Of a stretch of 64,000 nt of DNA, positions 46,982-55,718 are shown one piece after another. The position numbers were made by a program, and so were the translations under genes. Numbering within the stretch: the stretch's first letter is position 1; the number at the start of each line of letters is the position of its first letter. The notes beneath the pieces were generated by a model, which was given only the letters and a program-made list of their open reading frames with translations, was not told the DNA's origin and searched no databases. Origin of the DNA: Undibacterium sp. 5I1 (lineage in GTDB: Bacteria; Pseudomonadota; Gammaproteobacteria; Burkholderiales; Burkholderiaceae_D); the NCBI RefSeq assembly GCF_034314085.1, contig NZ_JAVIWI010000001.1:558001-622000 (forward strand), given 5' to 3'.

Positions 46982-47185
46982 TTAACCAGGTACTTTTTTC
47001 AACATTTCGATACCGATTTTGCCTTCAGCGATTTCACGCAAAGCGATTACGGTTGGTTTGTCTTTTGAGTCTACTTTTGGAGTATGACCTTGCAACAGTT
47101 GGCGCGCGCGATAAGTCGCACAGAGCGTCAGTTGAAAACGGTTAGGGATATTTTTCAGTGAGTCTTCAATTGTAATACGTGCCAT
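46982..47185 (-). CDS. rpoZ: RNA polymerase omega subunit RpoZ
   Basis: A 67-residue protein with the canonical start [19 protein letters not shown] and the conserved YRARQLLQG. Omega aids RNA polymerase assembly and forms part of a ppGpp binding site, which fits its place between gmk and spoT. Confidence 0.97.
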   Translation of the reverse strand: MARITIEDSLKNIPNRFQLTLCATYRARQLLQGHTPKVDSKDKPTVIALREIAEGKIGIEMLKKVPG

Positions 47186-47199
47186 CTTTTTTCCTTCTA

Positions 47200-47841
47200 T
47201 TATGAATTGGCATGAATGCCCAATTGGGCAAACAGCGCTGCATTGCGGGTTGCTTGCTGTGCAAAGCGACAGCGAGTCGCTTTAACAACGGCATTTAATT
47301 CTGCTAATGCCGTTGCAAACTCTTGATTAATAATAACATATTCGAACTCAGGCGCGTGCGCCATTTCGCCGCCGGCAGCTAGAATACGTCTGGTAATGAT
47401 ATGCGGTTCGTCCTGTCCCCGTTTTTTTAGCCGCTCTTCCAGTGCAGGAATCGATGGCGGGAGGATAAAAATCCGTACCGCGTCAGGGAATTGCCGTTTA
47501 ACTTGTTGTGTTCCTTGCCAGTCAATTTCTAGCAAAATATCGGTGCCAGCTTGCATTTGACGCTCGATCATAATCCGGGAGGTGCCATAGTAATTTCCAT
47601 GCACTTCGGCTGACTCTAGAAATTCTCCTTGTGCTTTTCGCTTTAGAAAGTCTTCTGCTGAGGTGAAATGGTATTCCCGTCCGTCTTGTTCACCCGGGCG
47701 TGGTGGGCGAGTCGTGTAGGAAATCGAGAGCTTAATTGCTGGCTCTTGTGCCAGCAAGGCATTTACCAAGGTTGATTTACCAGCACCCGATGGTGCTGCA
47801 ACCATAAACAGGCTACCTGATGTTGTGGTGGATGTTTGCAT
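47200..47841 (-). CDS. gmk: Guanylate kinase
   Basis: A 213-residue kinase with P-loop APSGAGKST, the GMP-binding [19 protein letters not shown] segment (in part) and [10 protein letters not shown]. It converts GMP to GDP. It lies 14 bp upstream of rpoZ in the conserved cluster. Confidence 0.97.
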   Translation of the reverse strand: MQTSTTTSGSLFMVAAPSGAGKSTLVNALLAQEPAIKLSISYTTRPPRPGEQDGREYHFTSAEDFLKRKAQGEFLESAEVHGNYYGTSRIMIERQMQAGTDILLEIDWQGTQQVKRQFPDAVRIFILPPSIPALEERLKKRGQDEPHIITRRILAAGGEMAHAPEFEYVIINQEFATALAELNAVVKATRCRFAQQATRNAALFAQLGIHANS

Positions 47842-47875
47842 AATGGCTCACTGAATTTACTTAATAAAATGATTA

Positions 47876-47958
47876 AAATAGTGGGGGTATATGGTAAAAG
47901 CGACCTTAATCCCCAGTAATCATATGGACATAAAAATATACAGGTGGCAGTATATGTA
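47876..47958 (+). repeat. GGGGAGTATA intergenic repeat, copy 6
   Basis: The left box AAATAGTGGGGGTATATGG is inverted relative to the main type. The centre is CCCCAGTAATCATATGGACA and the right end TATAC-aggtggca-GTATA. It lies between yicC and gmk, both on the minus strand. Confidence 0.72.
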
Positions 47959-47979
47959 AATAGTAAAATTCATTAAAAG

Positions 47980-48894
47980 TCACTCAAGGTTCTGAACTTG
48001 CTCACGCATTTGCTCTATCAGTAATTTTAATTCCATTGAGGCATCGGCCAGTTCTTTGAGGGCGGCTTTTGATCCCAGCGTATTTGCCTCTCGGTTTAAC
48101 TCTTGCATCATAAAGTCCAGACGTTTGCCGACTTGTCCGCCTTTTTTTAAAATATGTCTGGTTTCTGTCAGGTGAGCAGATAAGCGAGCCAGTTCTTCTG
48201 CGACATCAATGCGGATGCCATAAAGCGTTACTTCTTGGCGAACACGATCCAGTGCTTCTTCCCGGGTGATGCTTTGGTTGCTGGCGTTACCCACGTGCTG
48301 GCCCAAACCTAGCGCTTCTTCCATGCGACTTGTGGCTTTTTGTTGGAATTGCTGAACAACTTGCGGTACCAGCGGGGTGATTCGCAGCACAATTGCCTCC
48401 ATCGCCTCAATCCTGTCGGTAAGCACCAGTGCTAGTGCCGTACCTTCACGCTCACGGCTAGTAATAAAGGCATCCAGCGTGGAGCTGATCCCGCTAGTAA
48501 TCACGGATTGCAAAGCCTCCGCATTAATTTCTGCTTCTTCAATCACGCCGGGCCAGCGCAGTAACTCATTGCTGGTCAGCGGTGCCGCATTGGGAAATTG
48601 TTGAAGGATGCTGGCCTGGAACTGAGCTATTTGCGATAAAACCTCTGCATTCAAGGCTTTGGCATTACCGCTACTGGTTTTTTTGCCAAAACTGAAGCGG
48701 CATTCCACTTTTCCTCTGCTTAATTTGCGGGAAATCGCTTCGCGGAAGAGTGGTTCTACCGAGCGGAAATCATCGTTAATCCGAAATTGTAAATCTAAAA
48801 AACGCGAGTTGACGCTCTTGATTTCGATAGTAATCGTGCCGGCATCGGTTTCTTGGGTGCTGGCGGCGTAGCCTGTCATGCTATAAATACTCAC
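47980..48894 (-). CDS. yicC: YicC family endoribonuclease
   Basis: A 304-residue protein of the YicC/YloC family (N-terminal YicC_N and C-terminal DUF1732 domains). The C-terminal HLTETRHILKKGGQVGKRLDF and MMQELNREANTLGSKA are strongly conserved. YicC-type proteins are RNases implicated in small-RNA turnover. I chose GTG 48894, preceded by AAGGAAA, so that the protein begins VSIYSMTGYAAS, the usual family start; ATG 48933 would add 13 residues. Confidence 0.92.
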   Translation of the reverse strand: MSIYSMTGYAASTQETDAGTITIEIKSVNSRFLDLQFRINDDFRSVEPLFREAISRKLSRGKVECRFSFGKKTSSGNAKALNAEVLSQIAQFQASILQQFPNAAPLTSNELLRWPGVIEEAEINAEALQSVITSGISSTLDAFITSREREGTALALVLTDRIEAMEAIVLRITPLVPQVVQQFQQKATSRMEEALGLGQHVGNASNQSITREEALDRVRQEVTLYGIRIDVAEELARLSAHLTETRHILKKGGQVGKRLDFMMQELNREANTLGSKAALKELADASMELKLLIEQMREQVQNLE

Positions 48895-49300
48895 GTTATT
48901 TCCTTGGTATGCTGTATGTTTCTGGACGGACATCTAATTTTATTATAAAGCTTACGCAGAACCTGGATGGCGCCGTTTGCTTGCCTTGTTCGAGATTCGG
49001 GCTATTTTTGCTACTGTATGTTGCGGACACAATTTTGTGTAGATGTTAATGATTTGGATTTTGCGGTTTTTTTGATATTGATGAACAGAGTTAGAGCGCA
49101 GCCAGCAAAGTAGAGGGATGGCTAGTCAGAGGTGATCTGTCCGATGTTGACTTGAGCGTTATTTACACACACTAACTAGAATAGTTACGAGGCTAACCAA
49201 GCATCGCTAATGTGGCAACCACTGTATTTGCTTTATCTATATCCTTTACAAAATCACCAAACATCAACACAATCCTTTATATAAATGGATATAGGACGAT
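48895..49300. other. Divergent yicC / kinase intergenic region
   Basis: About 400 bp between divergent start codons. A TATAAT-like element on the minus strand (48942-48947) may be the yicC -10 box, but no good -35 is seen. Nothing else is recognisable. Confidence 0.4.
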
Positions 49301-50314
49301 ATGGCCGCACAAAATAACGCACCCTTGCCGGACGGTCTTGAGATTGCTGGATACCGCATTGTAAAGAAAATTGCCTCTGGCGGGTTTAGTATTGTTTATC
49401 TGGCGTCTGATGAAGACGGTAATGCCGTCGCTATCAAGGAATATTTACCCAGCTCTTTAGCTTTGCGACAGCAAGGTGAATTGGTGCCCTCCATTTCGTC
49501 AGAAAATCTGCCGATTTATCGTATTGGTCTTAAATGTTTTTTTGAGGAAGGTCGGGCACTGGCGCGCATCGCACATCCTAATGTCGTTAGCGTGATCAAT
49601 TTTTTCCGTGCGAATGAGACAGTCTATATGGTGATGGCCTACGAATCGGGCCGGTCGCTACAAGAACATATCTTGCGTCGCCGCGACAAAGGCGAGAAAC
49701 CGTTGGTATCTGAGCGCTTTATTCGTCGCATGTTTAACCATGTGATGAATGGACTGCGTGAGGTGCATACCAATAAATTACTACATTTGGATTTGAAGCC
49801 AGCCAATATCTATTTACGTCTTGATGGAACGCCAATTTTGTTGGATTTTGGTGCGGCGCGCCAAACCTTAAAAACAGATTTACCAAAGCTATATCCAATG
49901 TACACCCCAGGTTTTGCTGCTCCAGAGTTATATTCTAAAAATGGTAATCTTGGTCCGTGGACGGATATTTATAGCATAGGCGCATCCATTTTTGCATGTA
50001 TGGTTGGTGCGCCACCACAACCTTCAGATCAGCGTAAAAGTGGCGATAAGATGGAAAACCACTACCGCAAGCTGGACGGTTTGTATTCTCCAGAATTGAT
50101 CGAAGTAGTGCGCTGGTGTTTGAAAATGGATCCGCTGGAACGTCCACAAAGCGTGTTCGCTTTGCAAAAAGCTTTGCAACTGCAAAAGCAGCCGCAAAAA
50201 GAACTAAGCGTATTTGAAAAAACGAAGGTCAAACTTACAGCCTTGTTTGCTGCGGGGAAAAAAAGAAAGACTCTCAATGACGACACCACAATACAGGACA
50301 ATACCCTGGGGTAG
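49301..50314 (+). CDS. Hanks-type serine/threonine protein kinase
   Basis: A 337-residue soluble eukaryotic-like kinase. The glycine loop is SGGFSIVYLA, the ATP-binding Lys is in AIKEYLP, the catalytic loop is HLDLKPANIYL, the Mg-binding DFG is in LLDFGAARQT, and AAPELY is the APE-type motif. No membrane or sensor domain is present. A PP2C phosphatase gene follows, so the two probably form a reversible phosphorylation pair; this pair next to rph is common in Burkholderiales. Targets are unknown. Confidence 0.93.
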   Translation: MAAQNNAPLPDGLEIAGYRIVKKIASGGFSIVYLASDEDGNAVAIKEYLPSSLALRQQGELVPSISSENLPIYRIGLKCFFEEGRALARIAHPNVVSVINFFRANETVYMVMAYESGRSLQEHILRRRDKGEKPLVSERFIRRMFNHVMNGLREVHTNKLLHLDLKPANIYLRLDGTPILLDFGAARQTLKTDLPKLYPMYTPGFAAPELYSKNGNLGPWTDIYSIGASIFACMVGAPPQPSDQRKSGDKMENHYRKLDGLYSPELIEVVRWCLKMDPLERPQSVFALQKALQLQKQPQKELSVFEKTKVKLTALFAAGKKRKTLNDDTTIQDNTLG

Positions 50315-50427
50315 GTATAGTCGTTTTTCGCAATAATATTGATATGTTTTTAATCGGTTTGAGCAGCAGATATTTTTTGTTTGCTGTAATTTTCAACCTA
50401 AACAATAGTAATTACACTAGATACCTC

Positions 50428-51363
50428 ATGCGTTTCTCTGTCTATCAAGAAAGTCATATCGGTGGCCGTAAGGTCAATCAGGATCGTATGGGTTATAGCT
50501 TTACCCGTGATGTCATCCTGTTGCTGCTGGCCGACGGTATGGGCGGTCACATTATGGGAGAAATGGCAGCGACGATTGCGATGCAAACAATCGGTAATTT
50601 ATTCCAGCAAAATGCCCACCCAATGATAGGACGGCCGGAGCGGTTTTTGGAAGACAGTTTTTTCGCTGCGCACCAAGAAATACATCGCTATCGAGAGATG
50701 CACAATCTGCCCGAAACACCACGCACAACAATCGTTGCCTGCCTGATTCAAAATGGCTATGCTTACTGGGCGCATTGCGGCGATTCGCGCTTGTACTGGA
50801 TGCGCCAAGGGCAAATCCTATTGCGTACCAAGGATCATTCACGGCTCGAGACATTGATCGCACAAGGCAAGGTTGATCCGTCAGAGCGCCATACTCATCC
50901 TGATCGTAATAAGCTATTTAACTGCTTAGGTGCGCCAAATGCGCCGATTGTGGAGCTATCGCGCAGAGCGACATTGCAAGCTGGTGACCTGCTGTTTTTG
51001 TGTTCAGATGGTTTATGGTCGGTACTGCCAGATCATATGCTCGCGCAACGTTTGAACGACCACACGATCGTGCGGGCTGTACCGGAATTGATTCGGTCTG
51101 CCGTCGATATCGCTGGCAAACAAAGCGATAATGTGACCGCATTGGTGATGATGTGGGAAGGCGATGATAAGCTTGAAGATTCCTCGATTATCTCCACTAA
51201 TACTTTGCCTATAGGCTCAGTCACAACGACGATACAAGCACCACCACCTGGCGAGGCAGACAATGCCGAGGCCGACGCGTTTAATGAGGTGGAAATAGAA
51301 AAGGCGATTGCAGAAATCCGCAACGCAATTCATAAATCGTCTCGCGTGACAACCAAGCCCTGA
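50428..51363 (+). CDS. PP2C-family protein serine/threonine phosphatase
   Basis: A 311-residue PPM phosphatase: metal-binding NQDRMG and ADGMGGH, AHCGDSRLY and SDGLW. The start is ATG 50428, so that the protein begins MRFSVYQES; an ATG at 50344 would add 28 implausible residues. A roughly 60-residue acidic C-terminal tail follows the domain. It is likely to reverse the action of the upstream kinase. Confidence 0.93.
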   Translation: MRFSVYQESHIGGRKVNQDRMGYSFTRDVILLLLADGMGGHIMGEMAATIAMQTIGNLFQQNAHPMIGRPERFLEDSFFAAHQEIHRYREMHNLPETPRTTIVACLIQNGYAYWAHCGDSRLYWMRQGQILLRTKDHSRLETLIAQGKVDPSERHTHPDRNKLFNCLGAPNAPIVELSRRATLQAGDLLFLCSDGLWSVLPDHMLAQRLNDHTIVRAVPELIRSAVDIAGKQSDNVTALVMMWEGDDKLEDSSIISTNTLPIGSVTTTIQAPPPGEADNAEADAFNEVEIEKAIAEIRNAIHKSSRVTTKP

Positions 51364-51438
51364 TGGAATTTGTCGCTAACTTGGCCTTAATCCTAGTTAT
51401 ATATTTTCTTAAATTTCACTCAATTTTTATTTACTACT

Positions 51439-52170
51439 ATGCCTCAATCAAATCGTCCTAGCGGACGCTCGGCCAATGCCCTGCGTCCTGTCGTCATTAA
51501 TCGTCACTTCACCAAACATGCCGAAGGTTCGGTATTGATTGAGTTTGGAGATACGCGTGTTATTTGTACCGCTAGTATTGAAGATAAAGTGCCTGGTTTT
51601 TTAAAAGGTAAAGGGCAGGGCTGGATGACTGCTGAATATGGCATGCTGCCGCGTTCAACACATACTCGCATGGATCGTGAAGCCGCCAAAGGCAAGCAAT
51701 CCGGACGCACGCAAGAGATACAGCGCCTGATTGGTCGTTCCTTACGCGCAGCGTTCGATCTGGAGGCCTTTGGTGAGCGCACCTTGCATATCGATTGCGA
51801 TGTAATTCAAGCCGATGGCGGTACACGTACGGCCGCGATCACCGGCGCCATGGTGGCGGCTTATGATGCTTTTTCAAAACTGGTGGAGCGCGGTGCGATT
51901 GCCGCCGTGCCGGTCAAACATTTTGTGGCAGCGATTTCTGTCGGTGTGTATCAAGGGATGCCCGTGTTAGACCTGGACTACCCCGAGGACTCTTCTTGCG
52001 ACACCGATATGAATGTCGTCATGACAGACCAAGGTCAGTTTGTTGAAGTGCAAGGCACGGCTGAAGGTGTGGCATTTGATCGCGCTACCATGGATTGTTT
52101 GCTCGATTTAGCGCATGAAGGTATTACGGATTTAATCGCATTGCAGAAACAGGTATTAGGCTTGTTATAG
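51439..52170 (+). CDS. rph: Ribonuclease PH
   Basis: A 243-residue phosphorolytic 3'-5' exoribonuclease that trims tRNA 3' ends. Family segments: [39 protein letters not shown] and [14 protein letters not shown] (all partial). Full length with no defect in the C-terminus. It precedes rdgB, an arrangement conserved in many proteobacteria. Confidence 0.96.
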   Translation: MPQSNRPSGRSANALRPVVINRHFTKHAEGSVLIEFGDTRVICTASIEDKVPGFLKGKGQGWMTAEYGMLPRSTHTRMDREAAKGKQSGRTQEIQRLIGRSLRAAFDLEAFGERTLHIDCDVIQADGGTRTAAITGAMVAAYDAFSKLVERGAIAAVPVKHFVAAISVGVYQGMPVLDLDYPEDSSCDTDMNVVMTDQGQFVEVQGTAEGVAFDRATMDCLLDLAHEGITDLIALQKQVLGLL

Positions 52171-52215
52171 TCAGCGGAGTCTCGATTTTATTGATGTAAA
52201 TATAGAGGGAGATTT

Positions 52216-52305
52216 AATATACTCCCCCTTATTTTTATAGAATATGCCTTATTGTCCAGTAATTATCTGGACGATTAAGATATACTCATGATGAGTATAT
52301 TTTTT
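52216..52305 (+). repeat. GGGGAGTATA intergenic repeat, copy 7 (best-formed)
   Basis: The clearest copy: AATATACTCCCCCTTATTTT at the left, TTGTCCAG-taattat-CTGGAC in the centre, and a perfect TATACTCAT-g-ATGAGTATA palindrome followed by six Ts at the right. It lies between rph and rdgB. Confidence 0.9.
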
Positions 52306-52383
52306 AGAATTGCTCGCACCTCCGATTTAAATGTTATCAGACCCTCCTCTGAAGATGTTTTATCTTAGTAAAAAAATCGTAAA

Positions 52384-52971
52384 ATGAATGCCAAAAAAAT
52401 TGTCTTAGCCTCGAATAATCAAGGCAAACTCAAAGAGTTTTTCCACATATTGTCGCCACTAGGCATCACACTGCGCGCGCAATCTGAATTTGATGTGCCC
52501 GAGGCTGAAGAACCGTATTTCACCTTTATTGAAAACGCCCTCACCAAAGCTAGGCACGCTGCCAAATTGACGGGTTTGCCCGCTTTAGCCGACGACTCAG
52601 GGATTTGTGTAAATGCGCTACAAGGTGCGCCCGGTGTGTTTTCTGCCCGGTTTGCAGGTGAACCTAAATCCGATCAGCGCAATAACGCGCACTTGATCAG
52701 CCAGCTTGCCACCTCAAACGACAAGTCGGCTTATTACTATTGCGTGCTGGTTTACGTGCGTTCAGAACATGATCCGCAGCCGGTCATTGCAGATGGGCTT
52801 TGGCATGGCGAGATCGTGGCAGAGCCAAAAGGTAATAATGGTTTCGGCTATGATCCGCATTTTTGGATAGCGGATTTAGGTAAAACAGTGGCAGAACTCA
52901 GTCCCGAACAAAAGAGCCAATGGTCGCATCGCGGGCAAGCTTTGCGTGTGCTGCTAGAGAAGTTACGATGA
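52384..52971 (+). CDS. rdgB: Non-canonical purine NTP pyrophosphatase (RdgB/HAM1)
   Basis: A 195-residue protein with SNNQGKLKEF near the start, DDSGICVNAL and GYDPHFW. It removes dITP, ITP and XTP from the nucleotide pool. The stop overlaps the hemW start (ATGA), so the two are coupled. Confidence 0.96.
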   Translation: MNAKKIVLASNNQGKLKEFFHILSPLGITLRAQSEFDVPEAEEPYFTFIENALTKARHAAKLTGLPALADDSGICVNALQGAPGVFSARFAGEPKSDQRNNAHLISQLATSNDKSAYYYCVLVYVRSEHDPQPVIADGLWHGEIVAEPKGNNGFGYDPHFWIADLGKTVAELSPEQKSQWSHRGQALRVLLEKLR

Positions 52972-54227
52972 TCCCGATTAAGCCTATTCAACTACTGACG
53001 CCTAAGAAAAAAACCATCGATCTTTCTTCCGTGCCGCAAGATGTCGTTAGTCATTTTTTGGGAGCAGGACAGTTTAATTTTACTAGTCTGCCCCCACTAT
53101 CGCTATATATCCATTTTCCTTGGTGTGTCAAGAAGTGTCCTTACTGCGACTTCAATTCGCACGAGGTAAAAAGTAGTTTTGATGAAGCCCTTTATCTGGA
53201 CGCCGTACGTGCTGATTTAGAGGCGGCCTTGCCTCTGATTTGGGGGCGTAAGATTTACACCATTTTTATTGGTGGCGGCACGCCTAGTCTGATGTCGGCA
53301 GCAGGTTTGGATCGCCTGATGTCGGATGTCAGAACGCTGTTGCCAATTGACGGCGCGGCTGAAATTACAATGGAAGCCAATCCGGGGACGTTTGAGGCTG
53401 AAAAGTTTCGCTCTTATCGCCAAAGCGGTATCAACCGTTTATCGATTGGTATTCAGAGTTTTAATTCACGGCATCTGCAATCGCTGGGGCGCATTCATGA
53501 TGGCGATGAGGCTAGGCGCGCTATCGATATCGCACAACGATATTTTGATAATTTTAATCTTGATCTGATGTTTGCACTGCCAGGGCAAACCTTGGAGCAG
53601 GCAAAGTCCGATGTCGAAACCGCGATTGCCTGCGCACCGCCACATTTATCGCTCTACCATCTGACGCTGGAGCCGAATACCTACTTCGCTAAATTCCCGC
53701 CAGTGATACCCGACGATGATCTGAGCGCAGAAATGCAGGATTTGATCCAGGCCAAAATGACGCAAGCTGGTTATGGTAATTACGAAGTCTCTGCCTATGC
53801 TAAGCCAGGTAAAGAATCACGTCATAATTTGAATTACTGGAACTTTGGCGACTATCTGGGTATCGGTGCTGGCGCCCATTCCAAACTTTCTTTCCCTCAT
53901 AAAGTGGTGCGACAAGTCCGTTATAAGCAACCAAAAACCTATATGGAAGAGAGTCTGCGCGGAGCAGCTGTGCAAGAAAGCGTTGAGATACAGCGCCATG
54001 AAATGGGCTTTGAATTTATGCTCAACGCTTTACGACTAAATCAAGGTTTTGCCGTCAATCTATTCAATGAACGTACAGGTCTTTTACTTAATGATCTTGA
54101 AAAGGAGTTATCGATAGCAGAGCAAAAAGGATTGATTACCCGGGATCATCAGTACGTCCGTCCAACCGAGTTGGGGCGACGGTTTTTAAATGATTTACAG
54201 ACCTTGTTTTTAAAAGACCAAGAGTGA
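52968..54227 (+). CDS. hemW: Radical SAM haem chaperone HemW
   Basis: A 419-residue protein. The radical SAM cluster motif is in FPWCVKKCPYCDFN (CxxxCxxC), with GGGTPS as SAM-binding motif, and a C-terminal HemW domain follows. HemW was formerly called HemN-like but lacks coproporphyrinogen oxidase activity and acts in haem delivery. ATG 52968 overlaps the rdgB stop. The roughly 45-residue N-terminal extension before the core is longer than usual. Confidence 0.94.
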   Translation: MIPIKPIQLLTPKKKTIDLSSVPQDVVSHFLGAGQFNFTSLPPLSLYIHFPWCVKKCPYCDFNSHEVKSSFDEALYLDAVRADLEAALPLIWGRKIYTIFIGGGTPSLMSAAGLDRLMSDVRTLLPIDGAAEITMEANPGTFEAEKFRSYRQSGINRLSIGIQSFNSRHLQSLGRIHDGDEARRAIDIAQRYFDNFNLDLMFALPGQTLEQAKSDVETAIACAPPHLSLYHLTLEPNTYFAKFPPVIPDDDLSAEMQDLIQAKMTQAGYGNYEVSAYAKPGKESRHNLNYWNFGDYLGIGAGAHSKLSFPHKVVRQVRYKQPKTYMEESLRGAAVQESVEIQRHEMGFEFMLNALRLNQGFAVNLFNERTGLLLNDLEKELSIAEQKGLITRDHQYVRPTELGRRFLNDLQTLFLKDQE

Positions 54228-54515
54228 TCGCGACAGCTGATTGTTCTTTATTCGCATGCTTTAGGGTTATTACAAGCTCACTGTTGTGAAAACAGTCTTA
54301 TTCATGGCTTACTTAGAACAACACTAGAGTAATACTTAAAGTAAAACGTTAAATAATATTGCAATTGATTAATTTTCAACTTAGTATTTAAAGCTGCTTA
54401 CGACTTATGTAAAAATGTTTTTTTGCAAAGAGCTAAAACCTCATTGCATCAGTTTTCGTAAGATCAGGCAGCAGAAAGCAAATAGAAAATCCAACTAAGA
54501 TCAAAAATTGTTTAT

Positions 54516-55718
54516 ATGACCAATGCGACTGGCCTGACGTTACCAATTTCTCCACTGACTCCGATCGTTAACAACAAGCAGCAACTGGTTGCTTTGAGCG
54601 TTCATTTTGATACCGCTGTCCTTGCAAATTCTTTGCAGTTATTACATTACTTTAAAAGTAGTGATTTTTTTGATCAGTTATCCTCGCTGTCGCTCCTTCT
54701 GCCTATCGATGACGTCATTGCATTACCAGCAGATATTGATACTCGTATTGCCGCCTCAAAAATTATTTTGTGCATTCCAGAGGCAAGTTGTAATAGTCCT
54801 GATGCGCAAACCAAACTGAACTATTTAGTGTCTAAAGGTGTGCAAATTGTCGTTGACGATTTTGCTTCTCAGACTACGTTAGTCTGGGATGGATCTAGTA
54901 CTGTTTGTGTCGATTGCACCGCTGGCATGCCCATATCAATAAAGCCTTGGCTAGCGAGTTTAAGCAAGGGTCTGCATATCGCTAAAAATGTGAATACAGC
55001 AGCACAATTGCAAGCAGCATCCGATATGGGATTTAGCTCGTTTTGCGGCGACTATGCCTTTCATCCTGCGCCGAATAATAAATCAGGCGACGCAACTGCC
55101 AGAACCCGTTTATTGAAATTGCTCGGATTAGTATCTCGCGATGCAGAGTCACGCGAACTGGAGGAGCTATTTAAGCAAGACACCACCTTGTCGTTTATGT
55201 TGTTTAAGATGGTTAGTTCTGCCGCATTTGCGCAGACAGTCAAAGTATCGAGCTTTGGGCAGGCCATTAATTTGCTCGGGCGGCGGCAATTACAACGATG
55301 GTTGCAGTTACTGTTGTATGCCCGTCCTCATGATAATGGGGGCGCACTTAATCCTCTGATGTTGCGCGCTGCATTTCGCGCCAGTTTGATGGAAGTGATT
55401 TGCCAAAAAAATGGCGGCAACAGAGATCAGCAAGATAGTGCTTTCATGGTCGGTATGTTCTCTTTACTGGATACCTTATTTGGAAGCCCCCTAGCTGAAA
55501 TTTTATTGCCATTGAATTTGATCGATGATGTGTTGGCCGCCCTGTTAAATCACGAGGGTGTTATGGGCGCGCAACTGCAACTCGTTACTCAGGCAGACCG
55601 CATCACCGCCAATCTTGATGTTGCAACATTACAAAAAATTGGTCTTGATGCAGAGATGTATTACGACAGCCTGACCAAGGCTTATGTTTGGGTTAATCAG
55701 GTTTGTCAGGACATGTAG
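54516..55718 (+). CDS. HDOD-domain signalling protein with degenerate EAL-like N-terminus
   Basis: A 400-residue protein. The C-terminal HDOD domain (about 190-390) includes LGLVSRDAESRELEELFKQD and INLLGRRQLQRWLQLLL. The N-terminal half resembles a YuxH-like degenerate EAL domain but the catalytic residues are absent. HDOD proteins are regulatory and lack the metal-binding HD pair. Its stop codon directly abuts the ATG of the GGDEF-EAL gene, so the two act together or are at least co-translated. Confidence 0.82.
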   Translation: MTNATGLTLPISPLTPIVNNKQQLVALSVHFDTAVLANSLQLLHYFKSSDFFDQLSSLSLLLPIDDVIALPADIDTRIAASKIILCIPEASCNSPDAQTKLNYLVSKGVQIVVDDFASQTTLVWDGSSTVCVDCTAGMPISIKPWLASLSKGLHIAKNVNTAAQLQAASDMGFSSFCGDYAFHPAPNNKSGDATARTRLLKLLGLVSRDAESRELEELFKQDTTLSFMLFKMVSSAAFAQTVKVSSFGQAINLLGRRQLQRWLQLLLYARPHDNGGALNPLMLRAAFRASLMEVICQKNGGNRDQQDSAFMVGMFSLLDTLFGSPLAEILLPLNLIDDVLAALLNHEGVMGAQLQLVTQADRITANLDVATLQKIGLDAEMYYDSLTKAYVWVNQVCQDM